Shown here: in pieces, positions 31,367 to 43,999 of the stretch
Layout: each line of letters starts with the position of its first letter
Numbering within the stretch: position 1 is the stretch's first letter
Assembly (NCBI GenBank): GCA_021292165.1
Contig: CM037883.1
Location: forward strand, 6,612,934-6,676,933
Source of the DNA: Shinisaurus crocodilurus
Taxonomy: Eukaryota; Chordata; Lepidosauria; Squamata; Shinisauridae
DNA length: 64,000 nt
Direction of reading: 5' to 3'
Notes under the pieces: model-generated
What the model saw: only the letters and a program-made list of their open reading frames with translations
The model's database searches: none
Told to the model about the DNA's origin: nothing
Position numbers and translations under genes: made by a program

Positions 31367-34300
31367 GTAAGTGTCTCCAATTCCTCCTACCCCTGAGAAC
31401 CAAGCACAGGCCTGACTGTTAGTTGAAGCTCCCAAATGGCTGCGTTCATGACCCAGTATGCCTCCGATCACCTCCACTGTCACATGCTGGAACCTCTGCA
31501 CTGCAGGAGGGAATTTCCGTAACCAAGGTGGAGAACAGTAAGTGTGATGCTTAACTTTAGAATGGAGTCAAGGTGTTCAATCTATTTCAGCTGTCAATAC
31601 TTGACTGGAAACAACAGGAATGAGAAGGTAGTAGTGACAAAACTGGAAAGGATAGCGATGAAATCGAGGTGTGTCTAGTGTGAAAGGAACCCTGTAGGTA
31701 CTGTTCCCAACTAGTGGAAAGCAGAGAACATGGAACGAAGACACCTGATGAATGACCAATTCCCTCTAGCAAAAGAAAAAGCAAGGCTTCTGTGATGATG
31801 GATTTGCAGCAGCATCCATCCTCTTGGGGGGATGCTGGAAGGGGGTGCTGAAACGAAGTTCTTCTGAAGTGACTGTGAGAATCAATATTTATTTATTTAT
31901 TTATTGCATTTATGCCCCACTCTTCAGCTAGAAAAGGCTCTCAGAGTGGCTTACAAGGATTAATAAGAAGACAGTCCCTGCCCTCAGGCTCACAATCTAA
32001 AAGACATGACACAAAAGGAAAAGGGATTGGGAGGGAGGAGGAAGAATGCAAAACTCAGGCACCAGTTCTTAGTTAAAAAGGTTCTTATAGGTTTTCTTTC
32101 TTTTTTCTTCTTTTTTGGGGGGGGCAGGGAAGGGCAAAACAAGCTCCCTGCAGCTGCTCCCTCTCCAGCTGATGTATGGGGCCAGGTTGGTCTCCCCCTT
32201 GCTGTGATGTTACTCCTGGGAGGCAGCTACAGGCATATAGAAGCTTCTTTATGTAAGTTTACATATTAAGAGACTAAATGTTTCAACTGGCTCACAGAGA
32301 ACTGTTAATATGTGACGGGCATTGTCCAGTCAAATCCCTACCAAACAGTCAGGTTTCTATAAGAATTCCTTGGTACACACAGATAACTCAGCCATTAGTC
32401 CATTTCCACAAGTGACACTTAAAATTGTTCTCGCATTGTAATTTAAATGTCCTATCTACGTTGCTTCGACTGTATGGTCCATTTAAAATTCCTTTTCTCC
32501 TGCTCTCTGTCCTGCCAGTGAGGCATCCAGCGCCAAGGCAGCCTGGCCATCGCTTGTGAGAATGACTTTAGACCAGGCTTACACAACTTGTGTCCCGTCA
32601 GGGTCCTCTTTCTGTTGCTGGCTGAGGACGCAAGAACGGAAGGGGTTAGGCAAGCATCTGGCAGGGCTGCGTCCTGCTCAAGGGTGTCAGGAGTTGTGGA
32701 AGGCTGCCTTAGGCCCAGGTACAAAGCACTGCTAGCCTAAAACCTTTCTTTGGGGGAATGTCTGAGGGCACAGGAGTGAGAATTGCTCATTTTAAAACGA
32801 TTCCAAAGCTCCTGCCCATCTCCCTTTGCTGGTGGCGGGGAAAGGAGGCGTGCAACCAAATTGCTATTTTCACAAGGGTGTCGGAAACAAACAGGTGTGC
32901 ACCTGAGTAAATTAAGTCAGCGGGAAAAGTCAAGAGGAATGTGATGAAACGAAGCCCACCACCACCCCACCCGCTTGTGTTGTTTCTCTGCCCTGTCAGT
33001 GATATTTTAGAGAACAAACATTTTTTAAAAAATTATTATTTTTTTGGAAAAGCTTTGATAAAGGCAGCACTGAGAAGGCAAAACCCTAGAAAGACGGCAG
33101 GAAATTAAAGTTAATTATAAAGGGGGATTAATTTAAACCATCAGACGTGGCATGCTGTGATAATGTCAGGCCTTCGATGCATTGCAACGCAACACAGAGG
33201 CTGGCAAGGCAGCCGCCGCCAAAGTGACTTTTTATTGGAGAACATAAAACTATTTGGTGTTATCCTGGCAAAACACATGGTAACAGGGAGGAGGCCGGGC
33301 AGGACACACAGGGCTGTAGCACGCGGAGACGCACTCAACTCTGTCTTAAGACAGATTTATACATGACGCTTAGCTGCCTTTTGCACTTTTTAGTAGCTGA
33401 CACAAATACCACTGAATTGCCCAACGTGTTTGAGCAAAAGTCTTCAGTGTGGCAACTGTAAACATCTGTGGACAAAAAAGTAAGATCAAAGAACACCACC
33501 ACCATCATTCTATAAACGGCTTGAACACCATTCATAAGAACACCGTCAGAGTACCAAGTGGATGAAACCAGAAACTAATAATATTAATCTTGATACTAAC
33601 CATTGAGACAACATCTGGAATCCCTTTTCAAGAAGGGCTATTAACAACAGATAGATAAAATGAATAATTGTTAAACAGCCTTCTAGACTTGGCCCAAATC
33701 CATGTACATACCCAGACTATTATGTAAGTGAATAATATGAACTCCAAAATGCAACTTACAAAGCCCTTTAATGGTACTTTAAAATTCTGTTTAAAAAAAC
33801 ATAAATATCCATGTGAATAAATGGCAAAGCTTAGCAACCCAAATACAAAATATCTCCTTTCTTACTCACCAATTGAAAAATCCTCCTATATCAAAAGGCG
33901 CTCCTTAATTCACGCCTACATGTGCTTTGGAGTACTACTTAACTGAGAGGGTTTAAATACTGGTGTATTTTCCTGTCTTGGCTGCAGTCTGCTAAGGACA
34001 ATCACCTGGTAAAAAAGAATCATAACTGCTGGCTTTTAGGTCTCCAAAGTGAGAGCAGCGCAGCCACACTTTCCTGCCTCTGTAGCATTGTAGCCTTTGG
34101 GTCAACGTGAGAACTTTTTGCAAGAGGTATAGCGGAACCCATGCCTGCTTCACACCTCCCTTGTTCCATCTTAAAGACAATTACAACCTGCAAGTCAGGG
34201 ATTTTTCCGGCTAGTGGTGCACTATCCCCCCCCCCCCCCCGTTTTGCTCAACATCCAGCCTGTTGAAGAGGTTTGTTGTACACAAAAACTTCACTTCTTT

Positions 34301-36042
34301 GTGACCTTTTGGGGCTAAACTAGATCTGATATTAAATGCGTCTGCATTCAACATGCAGGGGTTTTAAAGTACAAATCACATCAGCTGGGGATCTCCCCCC
34401 CCCCCCGAAAACTATTGGGATTATAGCAGACAAGGAGGGGAACTTTAACATTTTCCTCCTTACAGTTATCCAGAACGAAATCCTTCCCCTGAAGCTGGTA
34501 TTGGCCTTGGGGGGGGGGGGGGAATGCCCCAATGGTACCAGTAAGGGATCTCCCAATGCAAATAGCAGCAAAGGAGGGGTTTTCCTCAGGACTGCAACAT
34601 GGGAAGAAAGGGTTAAAGCCCTCCATCCACTCCTCCTGCAGTCCTGATAACTATCAGCCCACATTTGATACTATTTGCATTTTAACCCCCCTTGCTAGTT
34701 CCTTGCTTGTACTGAACAATATTAGTAGTTGATAGTTTTGAGGGAAGCCTTGCTTAAAACCACCCCAAATATCTAAGGAGAAATAATGGATATATAATTA
34801 ATTTTGATAAAACTATTGAATGGATTGCACCCATGATATCATATTACAAAATTAATAACTTATCATAGTTATATTAACTATTGTAAAGGTGGTGAGAGGC
34901 CAGGTTAACCAAAAACTACAATTCTAAGTACTCTTGAGCTAAGCGGGACTTACATCTGAGGAAACAAATAGGATCAGATTTGGAGTGAACGAATGAGATT
35001 AGATAAAGTTGAAGCATTCTGTATAGTACTCTTAAATGGAACCAAGCTTAAAAACCTCCAAATAAGTTATTGTATAAATAAATAAATAAATATTCTATTT
35101 CACAAAGTAGAATAATCTGTGCTTTCACTTAAACATCTAGGGCCAAAAGCATGAGCTTTTTCACAGCTTGTATTATGCAGCCCAACCTATTTAAAGAATA
35201 GCCAGTAGACTTGACTATTCTGAGTGCACCTGGAGATTTTTGTCTGGATCTAGATAGAGAAGCAAATAAGCCAAAGTGTGGAAGCTGTTTGATGATTATT
35301 CATTTCAGTCAGCAGTTTTGTGCTGCATATTCCTGTTTTATGGTTTGATCCATTTTGTACTATGATAGTATTCTTATGAAAATTGCACAAGTCTTTTATA
35401 GAATTTGATCTATAGAAAATCTCTTTGACTTTACTTTCTAACAATTGATATTTGCAGTTGCTCGATGAAGTTGTTTATTGAAACATGTTGGGCATTTCAT
35501 TTGTATTAAGACAATCTCCTTTGGGACCTGCTTGAGGTTCTAATTTTCTTTTGTTTTTTGCCCAAATAATGACCAGCCACAATCTCCATCTAACTTTGAT
35601 TTTCCCCAAAGATGCACCTGAAAACAAGCAACCCTGCATCTCTCATCCATAACATCTAGTAAGTAAAAAATGGCTGCTGCTACAGAGAGGCAGTATGATA
35701 TAGTGGACTGACATCTGATGTTAAGAACATAAGAGCCCAGGTGGATCACACCACGGTCCAGCTAGTCCAGCATTCTGTTCATACAGTGGCCAACCAGCTG
35801 CCCATGGGAAACCCACAAGCAGGACATGAGTGCAACCGCACCCTCCTACCCATGTTCCTCAGTGAGTTCTGGGTGAGTTCTCTCTTGGCCTGAACTACCT
35901 CACAAGGTTGTTGTGAAGCTTCAAGTAGAGAGATAATATGTCTATGCACACACAAACGGCTGGCATAAACCTTTTATTCCGCAACACTTTTACATGTGTG
36001 GGTCTTTGAGTGTCAATGTTTTCCACTCTTTACTGTTTTCAG
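31367..36042 (+). other. CD99L2 intron between exons i and j
   Basis: About 4.7 kb. An antisense LINE 3' region lies at about 31886-32275 (ggctcacaatctaaaagaca). C/G-runs occur at 34227-34240, 34397-34407 and 34509-34522. 33010-33350 is repeat-poor and AT-core rich. Dispersed repeats are at about 35722-35860 (aacataagagcccaggtgga) and a SINE body fragment at 35880-35950. Confidence 0.55.
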
Positions 36043-36108
36043 AGGGTCTGAATGCAGAGTATGTGAAAGGAGAAAACATGGAAGCTGTGGTGACTGAAGA
36101 ACCGCAAG
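36043..36108 (+). CDS. CD99L2: CD99L2 coding exon j (cytoplasmic tail)
   Basis: A 66-nt exon between gttttcag and gtgaga. It completes a Gln codon and reads GLNAEYVKGENMEAVVTEEP then Q. Human CD99L2 has GLNADYVKGENLEAVVCEEPQ at the same place. Cytoplasmic side. Confidence 0.96.
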
Positions 36109-36588
36109 GTGAGATACCTTTTGTGTCCAGAAGGGCAAGCTACTTCATGCTAGGGTAATCCCATTGACAACTCTGAGATGATAGCAGAGTAAAGGCCAGT
36201 TTACTGATGACTCCAACTGTAGAATGTACATGTGGCATCCAGGTAAATTATATTGCACTCTTCTTGTCGAGAAGATGTTCCAAGTATTAGCCAAATCTCT
36301 CCCAAGAATGTTCATAGTGGAAAATGGGAGAAATCCAAACTGTTCAGGTTAATGGCTGTCTGCTTGGCCAATGAAATTTAGGATTAAGCCATGGGAAAAT
36401 TAAACAATTCTGTTTAGATGACACTACTAAAGCTCTTACAAATATAGGCAGAATATAGGAGTCTGTTAGAGACCAAGAAAAATTGATTTCAGAAACATTT
36501 GTGGCATAAAATGTAACTAGAAGCTGGACCCAAGTAGTGGATACATGTTCTGGAAATCATTAAACTCTTAAGAGGGATCCCTCTAGTG

Positions 36589-36777
36589 CAGGGGCAGGCA
36601 GCCTGATACATTCTAGATAGTATGGACTACAACTCCCATAAGCCCCAGACAGTATAGACAATGGTCAGGGATTATGTGAATTGTAGTCCAAAACATCTGG
36701 GGGGCTCTAGGTTGCCATTTATTTATTTGTTTATTTATTATATTTATTCCCCACCTTTTTTCCTTCGCCTACCCCTG
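36589..36777. mobile_element. hAT-type MITE
   Basis: Ends caggggcaggcagcc and gcctacccctg; imperfect 8-bp flank ctctagtg / ttctagta. Inner palindrome ggactacaactcccataagc ... gtgaattgtagtcc. A T-rich SINE-like tail (tttatttattatatttattcc) sits in its right part. Confidence 0.7.
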
Positions 36778-36972
36778 TTCTAGTACATGGGAAAGGCATT
36801 TTTATAACATTTTTAATGTGTCGGATTGTTACACAAATCAGAAGGGCTGCCTCATATTGGTGGCACTTAATCCATCTGGGAGCTTATGGAGGCAGCAATA
36901 GCGTAAGCTGGTGCCTCCATAGCATCACATATCAGAACAGCTGAGGCACACAGAGGTAATACCCTACATCAG

Positions 36973-37097
36973 GGGTGGGCAGAAGGTAGATCTCCAGATG
37001 TTTTGGACTTCAAATCCTAAAAACCCCTGCCAGCATGGCCAATGGTCAGGGATGCTGGGAGTTGAAGTCCAAAACATCTGGAGAACTACTTTCTCCC
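36973..37097. mobile_element. Palindromic MITE
   Basis: caggggtgggcagaaggtag atctccagatgttttggact ... agtccaaaacatctggagaa ctactttctcccc. Relative of 17430-17563. Confidence 0.7.
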
Positions 37098-37203
37098 CTC
37101 CCCCTCCCCCATCCTATAGCTGCAGGCAGTGATTGCTTGTGTACTTAATACTTTCTTACAGTGATACGGGCTCATGCCTTACCTTTTCCTCTTCCCTCCC
37201 TAG

Positions 37204-37271
37204 TTAAATATTCCGTCCTAGAACCACAGTCGGCAGAACCACCTCCACCGCAAGAAAACGCAAAGGTCTGA
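37204..37271 (+). CDS. CD99L2: CD99L2 last coding exon k (C-terminus and stop)
   Basis: The acceptor is ccctccctag. The exon reads VKYSVLEPQSAEPPPPQENA then KV and a TGA stop at 37269-37271. The human tail KYSTLHTQSAEPPPPPEPARI is recognisably the same. The 3' UTR follows directly. Confidence 0.94.
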
Positions 37272-40200
37272 TCCCAGGCTTGGGCTGGAAAAGAATCATT
37301 CAATGGCTACATACACGCTTCTCACTCGCTTGTAATTTAGCTTTTTACAAACATTTAATTTGGATCCAAAGCTATTTAATGTGCGTTCTTCTGACTAGGA
37401 CAAGCTTCTTATTGTGGTAGGCTGTAGGCTGGTTGAAATGTTTTCCTGGTTTTATTTTATTTTTTTGTGAAGAGTTGTAGGTTTACATTGACATGGTCAT
37501 GTAGGAGTTTTGTCAGGTTAAATACAAAATACAAGGGTGCTTCAAAGTGGTGTTTCATAGTAGAGATAGAGAATTTCCTGAACGAAGGGGGAAAAAAGCA
37601 GCTGGGGTAGTGACTACAGGTGTGAGAACAAATGAAGTGCCTGTAAATTAACAATCCAAAGCAAACCATTTAAAAAACCTTTATAAAATGACCTTCAGCC
37701 GAATTTCGGCTGTTGGCATAAGCATGCAGCTTCCACTGACAGCAGTGCAAGTTACATGGGCGTTGGAGGGTGGTGTTAGCCCTTTGAGTAGCTACACCTC
37801 AAGATATACAAGTGCCTGTGGGGTAGGTCTTCATTTGACAGAGGACAGCAAGTGAACATTACCCCATACAACTGGGCTTCACTACAGCTATAAACAACCT
37901 AATTTTTTTGCTACCAGAATCCTATGCAGGTAGTAGTTGTGTATGCAGTGTTTCCTATTAAAAATCCAGGGAGGTTTCAGCAGGCCAGAATCGACCCTCT
38001 ACCTAACCTTGATAAGCTCTCGCGCTGGCCACAGAAAATAAAGCTTTTCCCACTGTATACAATTCCATAGATTTGGACAGACAGCATGGGTTCCAGATTG
38101 TGTTCTCTCATGCTCCAGCTTAGAGCACACTCACAGTGCTTGAATTTCAGGGATTTCAAGCCTAGCTCAAGCTGGTTTGCTGCCCTGGGCAGTTTGAGAG
38201 GTTTTGCACTCCTAGGATCTCTCACACTGTGGCCAAGGATGCTGTGGTGCAACTGTCGGCTTATACACTTGGCACAGTTTTGCCCCCATTTTGCAGAAAG
38301 TGTGAAGTAGGGTGCAGGCATCCAGATACCAGTAGCACTGAGCTGAATACCTGGGTTGGCTAACAAGCTTTTGGTTTGGGTTAACAGAGTTTGATAGATC
38401 AAACGTTTAGTAGCCTCCCAACCGTAAACCTTTTTTTGGAGGAGCAGGGGAGCAAAAGAAAATCTTCAAGGCCTAGTCACATATAATATTTTCCATAGTA
38501 TTATGGATCCATATTTTACTGCTTTATCACATTCTTCTAAAGTACCACTTTAGCCTGCAGATGGTCTGGATGGTGACGGGGTTGTGTGTGTGCCAACATG
38601 ACTGAATGCTTCCCATATTTAAAAAAATGTACATAGAAAACTAGGTGGCAGTGAGATGCTTTGCTTTCTATATAGGGAATGCTCCCATAGGGAAGTATTC
38701 AAAGTTACACTCGCGCTCTCCCAGTTTGGAGTGGTACAATCCAAGAACATTTTTTCCCCACATGTTGAGCTGTTTCTCTAGATTGAGACTCATTAATAGC
38801 CTCAGTTGAGGGACAATATGATTGACTTTGACATCTGAATGTTTTAATGAAAGCTCCTTCTCTTGATGTCCCAGCAATAGGGGACTGGAAGGGATGGATC
38901 CAACATGAATGTGATACCGTAACTGAAGTTTAGTGAGGACATCGCTCAATTACTGATCGTCTTGCAATACGAAATCCCATTCATGTTATTTCCTCCTCCA
39001 GCTACTTTTTCTAGTGCTGCCAGTTTGGGGAGTGGCGGGGTTGAGAAATGTCCATCCAACCCCCAATCCTGGTATTTCTTACAATTTACAAAATTAGGAA
39101 GAGTCTTACACAGAGCCACATCACCACTAGTACAGTCTTCTAACAGCAGCACTTTGGGATCTCAGTCAGAGGTCTTTCCAGCTCCGCTACTTGAGATCTT
39201 TCACTAGAGATACCAGATATCTGGAGCCCTATCAGTACAAAGAGTGCACTCTGCCACTGAGCTGTGGAGCACCGTAATTGAGATCAAAATCTGGCCCAAG
39301 TTGATTATTTTTAAGGCTAAGCTCCTAAGAGTCCAGCATTTCACCACTGTAGCAAGAAGTACACTTCAACATCTTGTGATGAATAATTAGTGATGCTAGT
39401 GAGTCAACAGAAATGGTGTACTGATCGCTTTTTTTAAATTATGCACATCTCCTATCCATAGTATGTATTACGAGGTGGTGAAAAATAACCTGTGCAGATC
39501 GATTTATCTATCCAGCTTCTGCCTGTTTACAGACTAATCTTTAGTGATTTTATAGGGGGGGGGGTTTGCTTTTATATGTGTTTGTACAGGAATCTGGAAA
39601 CAGTAGTGCCCCTCTCAAGCAAGGGAGGGCTGCATCTGTTTCTGATGGAGATGCTGTGTACCTGAGCCCCACTAAACTAGCTGGATGAGTCTCTTAATAT
39701 AATGGAGCTACCGGTTGTTATCCACAACATGTTACCCATAATTAAAGCTGGATTGGGGCTTAGGACTGTAACTAGAAGAGGGCATTTTACTCTTGAGATC
39801 CCAACCGTGTACATGTTCGCTTTGAGGTAAATCCCACCAATTTCAGTGGAACTTACTTCCATGTAAGTGTGCTTAAAATTGTAGCCTAGATGTTTGATGA
39901 CAGCTGTGCAAATTCCTTCTGCTCTGTTTTTGTTTCGTAACTTGCATTTCAAAAGCCTTACAGTAACTTTAAAGAAATACGTTATCTTTTGAATGTACCG
40001 GTATTTAGCTCTCATGACAATGCCACGATAAGCTTTTTTTCTCCAAAGTTCTTATTTTACTGCTGGCTTCTATGGGACTAAAACAGAGGGGGAAATCACA
40101 GAAGGAATGCAGCTTACTTGCTTATTGAAGGGTGCTTTAAATATTACAGCCACCAGAAGGGAAGCCACTAAAAATTACTTCTGTGTAGTGGTATTCTGTG

Positions 40201-41314
40201 ACGTGGAGGCTCTCCACCAGAGTAGGTCAAAGCACCTGGAAAGCAGTCTGGCAGAGCACCACCTGTAGAAGTGATTTTGGTGGTTTCCACATTTGAGGCT
40301 GCCCTTAGATACTGTAGAGTAGGTTTTTTAGGAAGGTTGTGGTTTGCAAATTTTGCAGAGCACAAATAAGTCTGATGCTAACGATACCGCACAGCTGAAT
40401 TTACATAATGGTGTATTTCCAACTACTGTAGCATATCTCTTTTTTGTTTGTTTTACTTTTTAGTCAAGTACATCAAAGATTAGAGTAGGATAAAGTAGTG
40501 CATCTTTAGATAAATAGCGGGGAAATAATAAGTGTTACTATGACGCTAGTACTTGCACTAGAAGTCATTTTCTCAGATAGATGAAGTAAAATATAATTCC
40601 TTATTTCTTTTTGCCAATGATGGAAAATGTTTCAGTAGATGTAAGTTGTAAATTTTGTTGTATTTCTATTACTGCACTGTCCTGCCACTGATTTGAATCT
40701 TGAAATACAGTGCATATGAGTGTTAAAAATAACCCACTAACCACTTAGACATTTGGAATGTGTATGTATTGCAGATTTTTTTTTTGTAAAAAACACACAC
40801 AACAGAAGTAGTAGTTCCACTAAGAAAAATACCAGAATTTCAGTAGATTAACTTTTAAGCTACTTCCTAACCCCAAAGCCTTTTTATATGGATTTGGTAA
40901 ATGGTTATGCCTTAATGTAAATTTTAGGTAGAATATAAAATCCAGAGTATAGAAATGCACAGCAAAAAGGAGGTACTTGTTTAGAATTCTACAGCTGTAC
41001 AATTTGGCATCCAGGGACACAGGACAATTATGACTTATTACCAATGTATGTAGGCACACTTTTAAAAATGGCTAAACCTATCCCAGGGGAGATGCACTCC
41101 TGCCTGCCCAGATGATGGAATTCTCCACTAAAAGGTCTATGAGTAGCTCTCTTCTCTAGTTCTTTGTGCTATGTCAGCAGCTGAAGGCCCATGAGCTGAA
41201 TTTGTCCCCTCAGGTTACTTGCCGCTTCCCCTTTTGCTAAGCCAGAGGTGAAGGAGGAGTGTGGGGGAGGGGCAGCTGCTGGACTAGGACTTGGGGGAGG
41301 CCAACTATCTAACC

Positions 41315-41680
41315 CAGGGGTGCAGAATCTCAGGTCTGGGGTCCCAGTCTGGCCTTCTGGGGTTCCCCAAAGCCGCCCCCCAACCATCCATCTTTTGGTG
41401 GTTTGCCAGCTTTTGTGCATTCCCCCCCCCCCCCATTCTAAGAGCCTCTCCTAACGGCTTACTTATTGGCAGTAAGAGCTTTCAGCTACACTATGCTGGC
41501 CTATTTGCCCCATTCCCTTTTTTGCCTTTGGGGGCTGCAGTCCATTCCACTGCTGGTATTTTTGGAATTTTGGCCCCACCCCTTTTGCCTTTGGTGGGCG
41601 CATTCCATTGGAATGCAGCCCCCAAAAGCTTTTCTGAAATGGAATCTGGCCCTCAGACTGAAAACGGTTCTGCGCCCTTG
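41315..41680. mobile_element. hAT-like element (CAGGGGTGCAGAA family), copy 1
   Basis: Ends CAGGGGTGCAGAA and TTCTGCGCCCTTG (11 of 13 inverted matches). It shares ggcttactattggcagtaag-like, agagctttcagctaca and ttttgcctttggg blocks with 58302-58630. The flanks atctaacc / gtccagcc are only a weak target duplication. Confidence 0.65.
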
Positions 41681-41924
41681 GTCCAGCCTCTGCCTCTTCA
41701 CGCAACAGCAATCCCGAAAAGCTCACTCCTAAGGTTCCATACTCTGTTACCACTAAGACATACAAGGATAGAACAGATGAATCCACCTTATTCAGAGTCA
41801 GACTACTGGTCTAGCTAAGCATAATATTTGCTGCCTACTCTTAACTGGTAGTGGCTCTCCAACCACTCAGGCACAGATATACACAGAGCTAGCTTTTCCA
41901 GGCATGCTATCTGCCATCCCTTTA

Positions 41925-42000
41925 ACAGATGCCAGGGATTGAACCTGGGACCTTTTGCATGCAGAGCATGTGCTCTATCACTGAACTATATCCTCTTCCC
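41925..42000 (-). repeat. tRNA-Ala-derived SINE head, antisense
   Basis: ccagggattgaacctgggac cttttgcatgcagagcatgt gctctatcactgaactata is the reverse complement of the family-B head. Confidence 0.75.
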
Positions 42001-42892
42001 ATTGGGACCTTCTTTCCATTGTCTGTACACACAACCAACAATGTGTTTGGTTTTTCCTGGCTGATTTCTCTGTAGCAGTGCCAACTGTGTAGTACTACAC
42101 CTCCAGAAGGGATCTATTTCTGTTTTTCTACTCTGTTTTTTTATATTCATAATTAAAACTATCTGTGTGCTTGAAACACCACATAAATAAGCTCAGCCAG
42201 ATGTTCCAGAATAGGTCAAGTGACATGTATTAAAGTCTTCCATCAGGCCAAAGATGTATAGAAGACCCCTTTCTTGTGCCCTGAATTTAAACACACATGC
42301 ATTCTTGCAAGTAAAGAGAAGATGCCTAATTAAAGAAAAGGAAAGTAGTTTCCTGTATTGTGCAAAATTATGAGAATACTGGTAGGGACCTGGCCATTTT
42401 AGCTTGCTTAAGAGTTGGCTTGTTTTATACCTCTCTCTCTTAGCTTGCATCTTCCTTTGGCCAAACGTTTGAAGCCACAGCATCAAGAGAGTCACCTTCT
42501 CACACAATGAACAGCAAATGGCCCCACTGACTATATATTCTCATGGTCAATGGATTATTTGCTTTTGCATGAATTGGTGTTCATCCAAGAGAAGTGCATA
42601 ACTTTACAAACAAAAGGGATCTAAAGCAAACAGATACACTTGGCAAAAAAGAAGAAAAAGAGAGAAAATGCAGGAGAACCCAGACAGCAAATTAAGAGTA
42701 GATTGTGTCCATAAGACACCAAGTTTTTATTTAAGCAATACATGCATACCTTTGGCTAATACAGAAATGATCTGTCCCAGATGGAAATTTTGTATTGTGC
42801 TGTCAAAAGGCAGACTCATTTTGCTAAAGTGCATATAAGAATTATGGGGGAGGGATATCCAAACTTGATTGCTGAACTACAAACTGGAAACT

Positions 42893-42898
42893 AATAAA
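42893..42898 (+). terminator. Candidate poly(A) signal of CD99L2
   Basis: AATAAA with a GT-rich downstream element at about 42922-42938, the usual cleavage/polyadenylation layout. It is the last good plus-strand signal before the MTMR1 3' end. Confidence 0.5.
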
Positions 42899-42920
42899 TG
42901 AAAGACTGACTTGTACAACA

Positions 42921-43990
42921 CTGTGTCTGTGTGTGTGCATTCACACAAGGCTAGCAAGCGGTTTCCCTATCATCATCATTATCATCATCATCATCAATAA
43001 AAGCTTCCAAGTTCCTCCTCTGGAATGGCAGGCCATTTGAATCAGCTTAAAGGGAACAATACTCAGGGCATCATGAAAAGTGTACCTCTCCCTGCACAAC
43101 AGTGCCCACTCCCAGGATATTTCTAGCACAGCAGTGTCCACTTCTATGTGAGAAACAAAGCCAAGGTTTTCCCACCTTTTAAATGGGGTGAAAAGGATTC
43201 TTTTCATTTCGTTTTTAAAAGAAGTATAAACTGTGAGTGCTGCTTTGTCTGCTCTTCTAGAGGAGACCAAAGGTAGAACAAATTGGTAGGCTAAGCAACA
43301 TTCTTGTACACTGTCATGCCAGCTATTCTACACTCTAGAAAATAATCTGCCTATCACTCTAAAAGCAAAATTGTAAAGTCAAGGCATGCACCAAGTAGGA
43401 CTTTTTATGTTTTTCTTTGAACGGATCTCCATGCTGTATCATATAAATGGCTTTCGAAATTTCCCACATGGCAAAACGGGGCTGCTGTTTAAGGAAACTG
43501 TAGTTGAAACAACTAAAAGGCAGACAGAACTAGTTGCACAGTTCACCTCAATATTTAAAGGAGTGAGGACATGGCAGCCTGTGGGGAGTCTCTCCCCACC
43601 CACACCTGCAATGTGTACCTACCATTTAAAATCTTGTCCTGGAATTCAAAAACTTAACCTGGGCATAAAATTAGCACTGATCAAAGAGAAGAGATCTAAC
43701 ATACTTTATAGCAGTGGCAGCTAGCCTTTTTGGCAAATGTGCCACAAGTGAAGTTCAAATAGGAGATGGTGCCACCAATTCCCCCACCCATGGTTCTGCC
43801 AAGCCTTTCCTGAGCTGGGGTGCAGCCCGGGGTCTCCCACATAGCTTGTGACTCGTCTTGCTCCAGTCCAGATTTGCAACAGGCACCTGCTGCTTCTGCC
43901 ACTAGCAGTAGCCATGCTGCTGACTGGCATGTCTTATAGGAAATGCAAATAAAATAAATCTCTTGCCTTGCTTAGAAGAAAACTTAAAAA
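42921..43990. other. Short intergenic gap between convergent genes
   Basis: About 1 kb between the inferred 3' ends of CD99L2 (plus) and MTMR1 (minus). It holds a short (CAT)n run at 42971-42996 and no credible coding exon. If either poly(A) site is used further out, the transcripts would overlap. Confidence 0.45.
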
Positions 43991-43999
43991 ACAGCTAAT

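Larger units (their letters stand above)
36109..37203 (+). other. CD99L2 intron between exons j and k
   Basis: About 1.1 kb with two hAT-type MITEs (36589-36777 and 36973-37097). Confidence 0.7.
7897..42920 (+). other. CD99L2: CD99L2 gene, exons 2 to the end plus 3' UTR (first exon outside window)
   Basis: CD99 antigen-like 2 is a small type I membrane glycoprotein at cell contacts; the family is known to support leukocyte transendothelial migration. Eleven coding exons (66, 39, 93, 84, 93, 36, 66, 45, 120, 66 and 68 nt) sit between AG acceptors and GT donors, and all internal exons have phase 1 at both ends, so the frame is continuous from 7897 to the TGA at 37269-37271. The 257 encoded residues run: acidic ED/DD modules, Thr/Pro/Lys-rich linkers, Gly-rich linkers, a membrane helix, and a tail ending in a poly-Pro stretch. 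The strongest family signatures are SSYISYQQKKFCFSIQ after the helix and GLNAEYVKGEN in the tail, both close to human CD99L2. The signal-peptide exon is not visible in 1-7896. The 3' end is inferred from AATAAA at 42893 with GT-rich sequence after it; AATAAA at 38037 is an alternative. Confidence 0.93.
37272..42920 (+). other. CD99L2: CD99L2 3' UTR (length inferred)
   Basis: About 5.6 kb of mostly AT-rich, repeat-poor sequence follows the stop codon. The best poly(A) candidate is AATAAA at 42893-42898, followed after about 20 nt by a GT-rich tract (tgtgtctgtgtgtgtgc). Earlier candidates are AATAAA at 38037 and ATTAAA near 39747 and 42154. A hAT-like repeat (41315-41680) and an antisense tRNA-Ala-type SINE (about 41925-42000) lie inside. 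The true end needs transcript data. Confidence 0.5.

Noticed and set aside
41291..41818. 175-codon plus-strand open frame in the CD99L2 3' UTR
   Set aside because: It lies over a hAT-like repeat shared with 58302-58630; no conserved domain.
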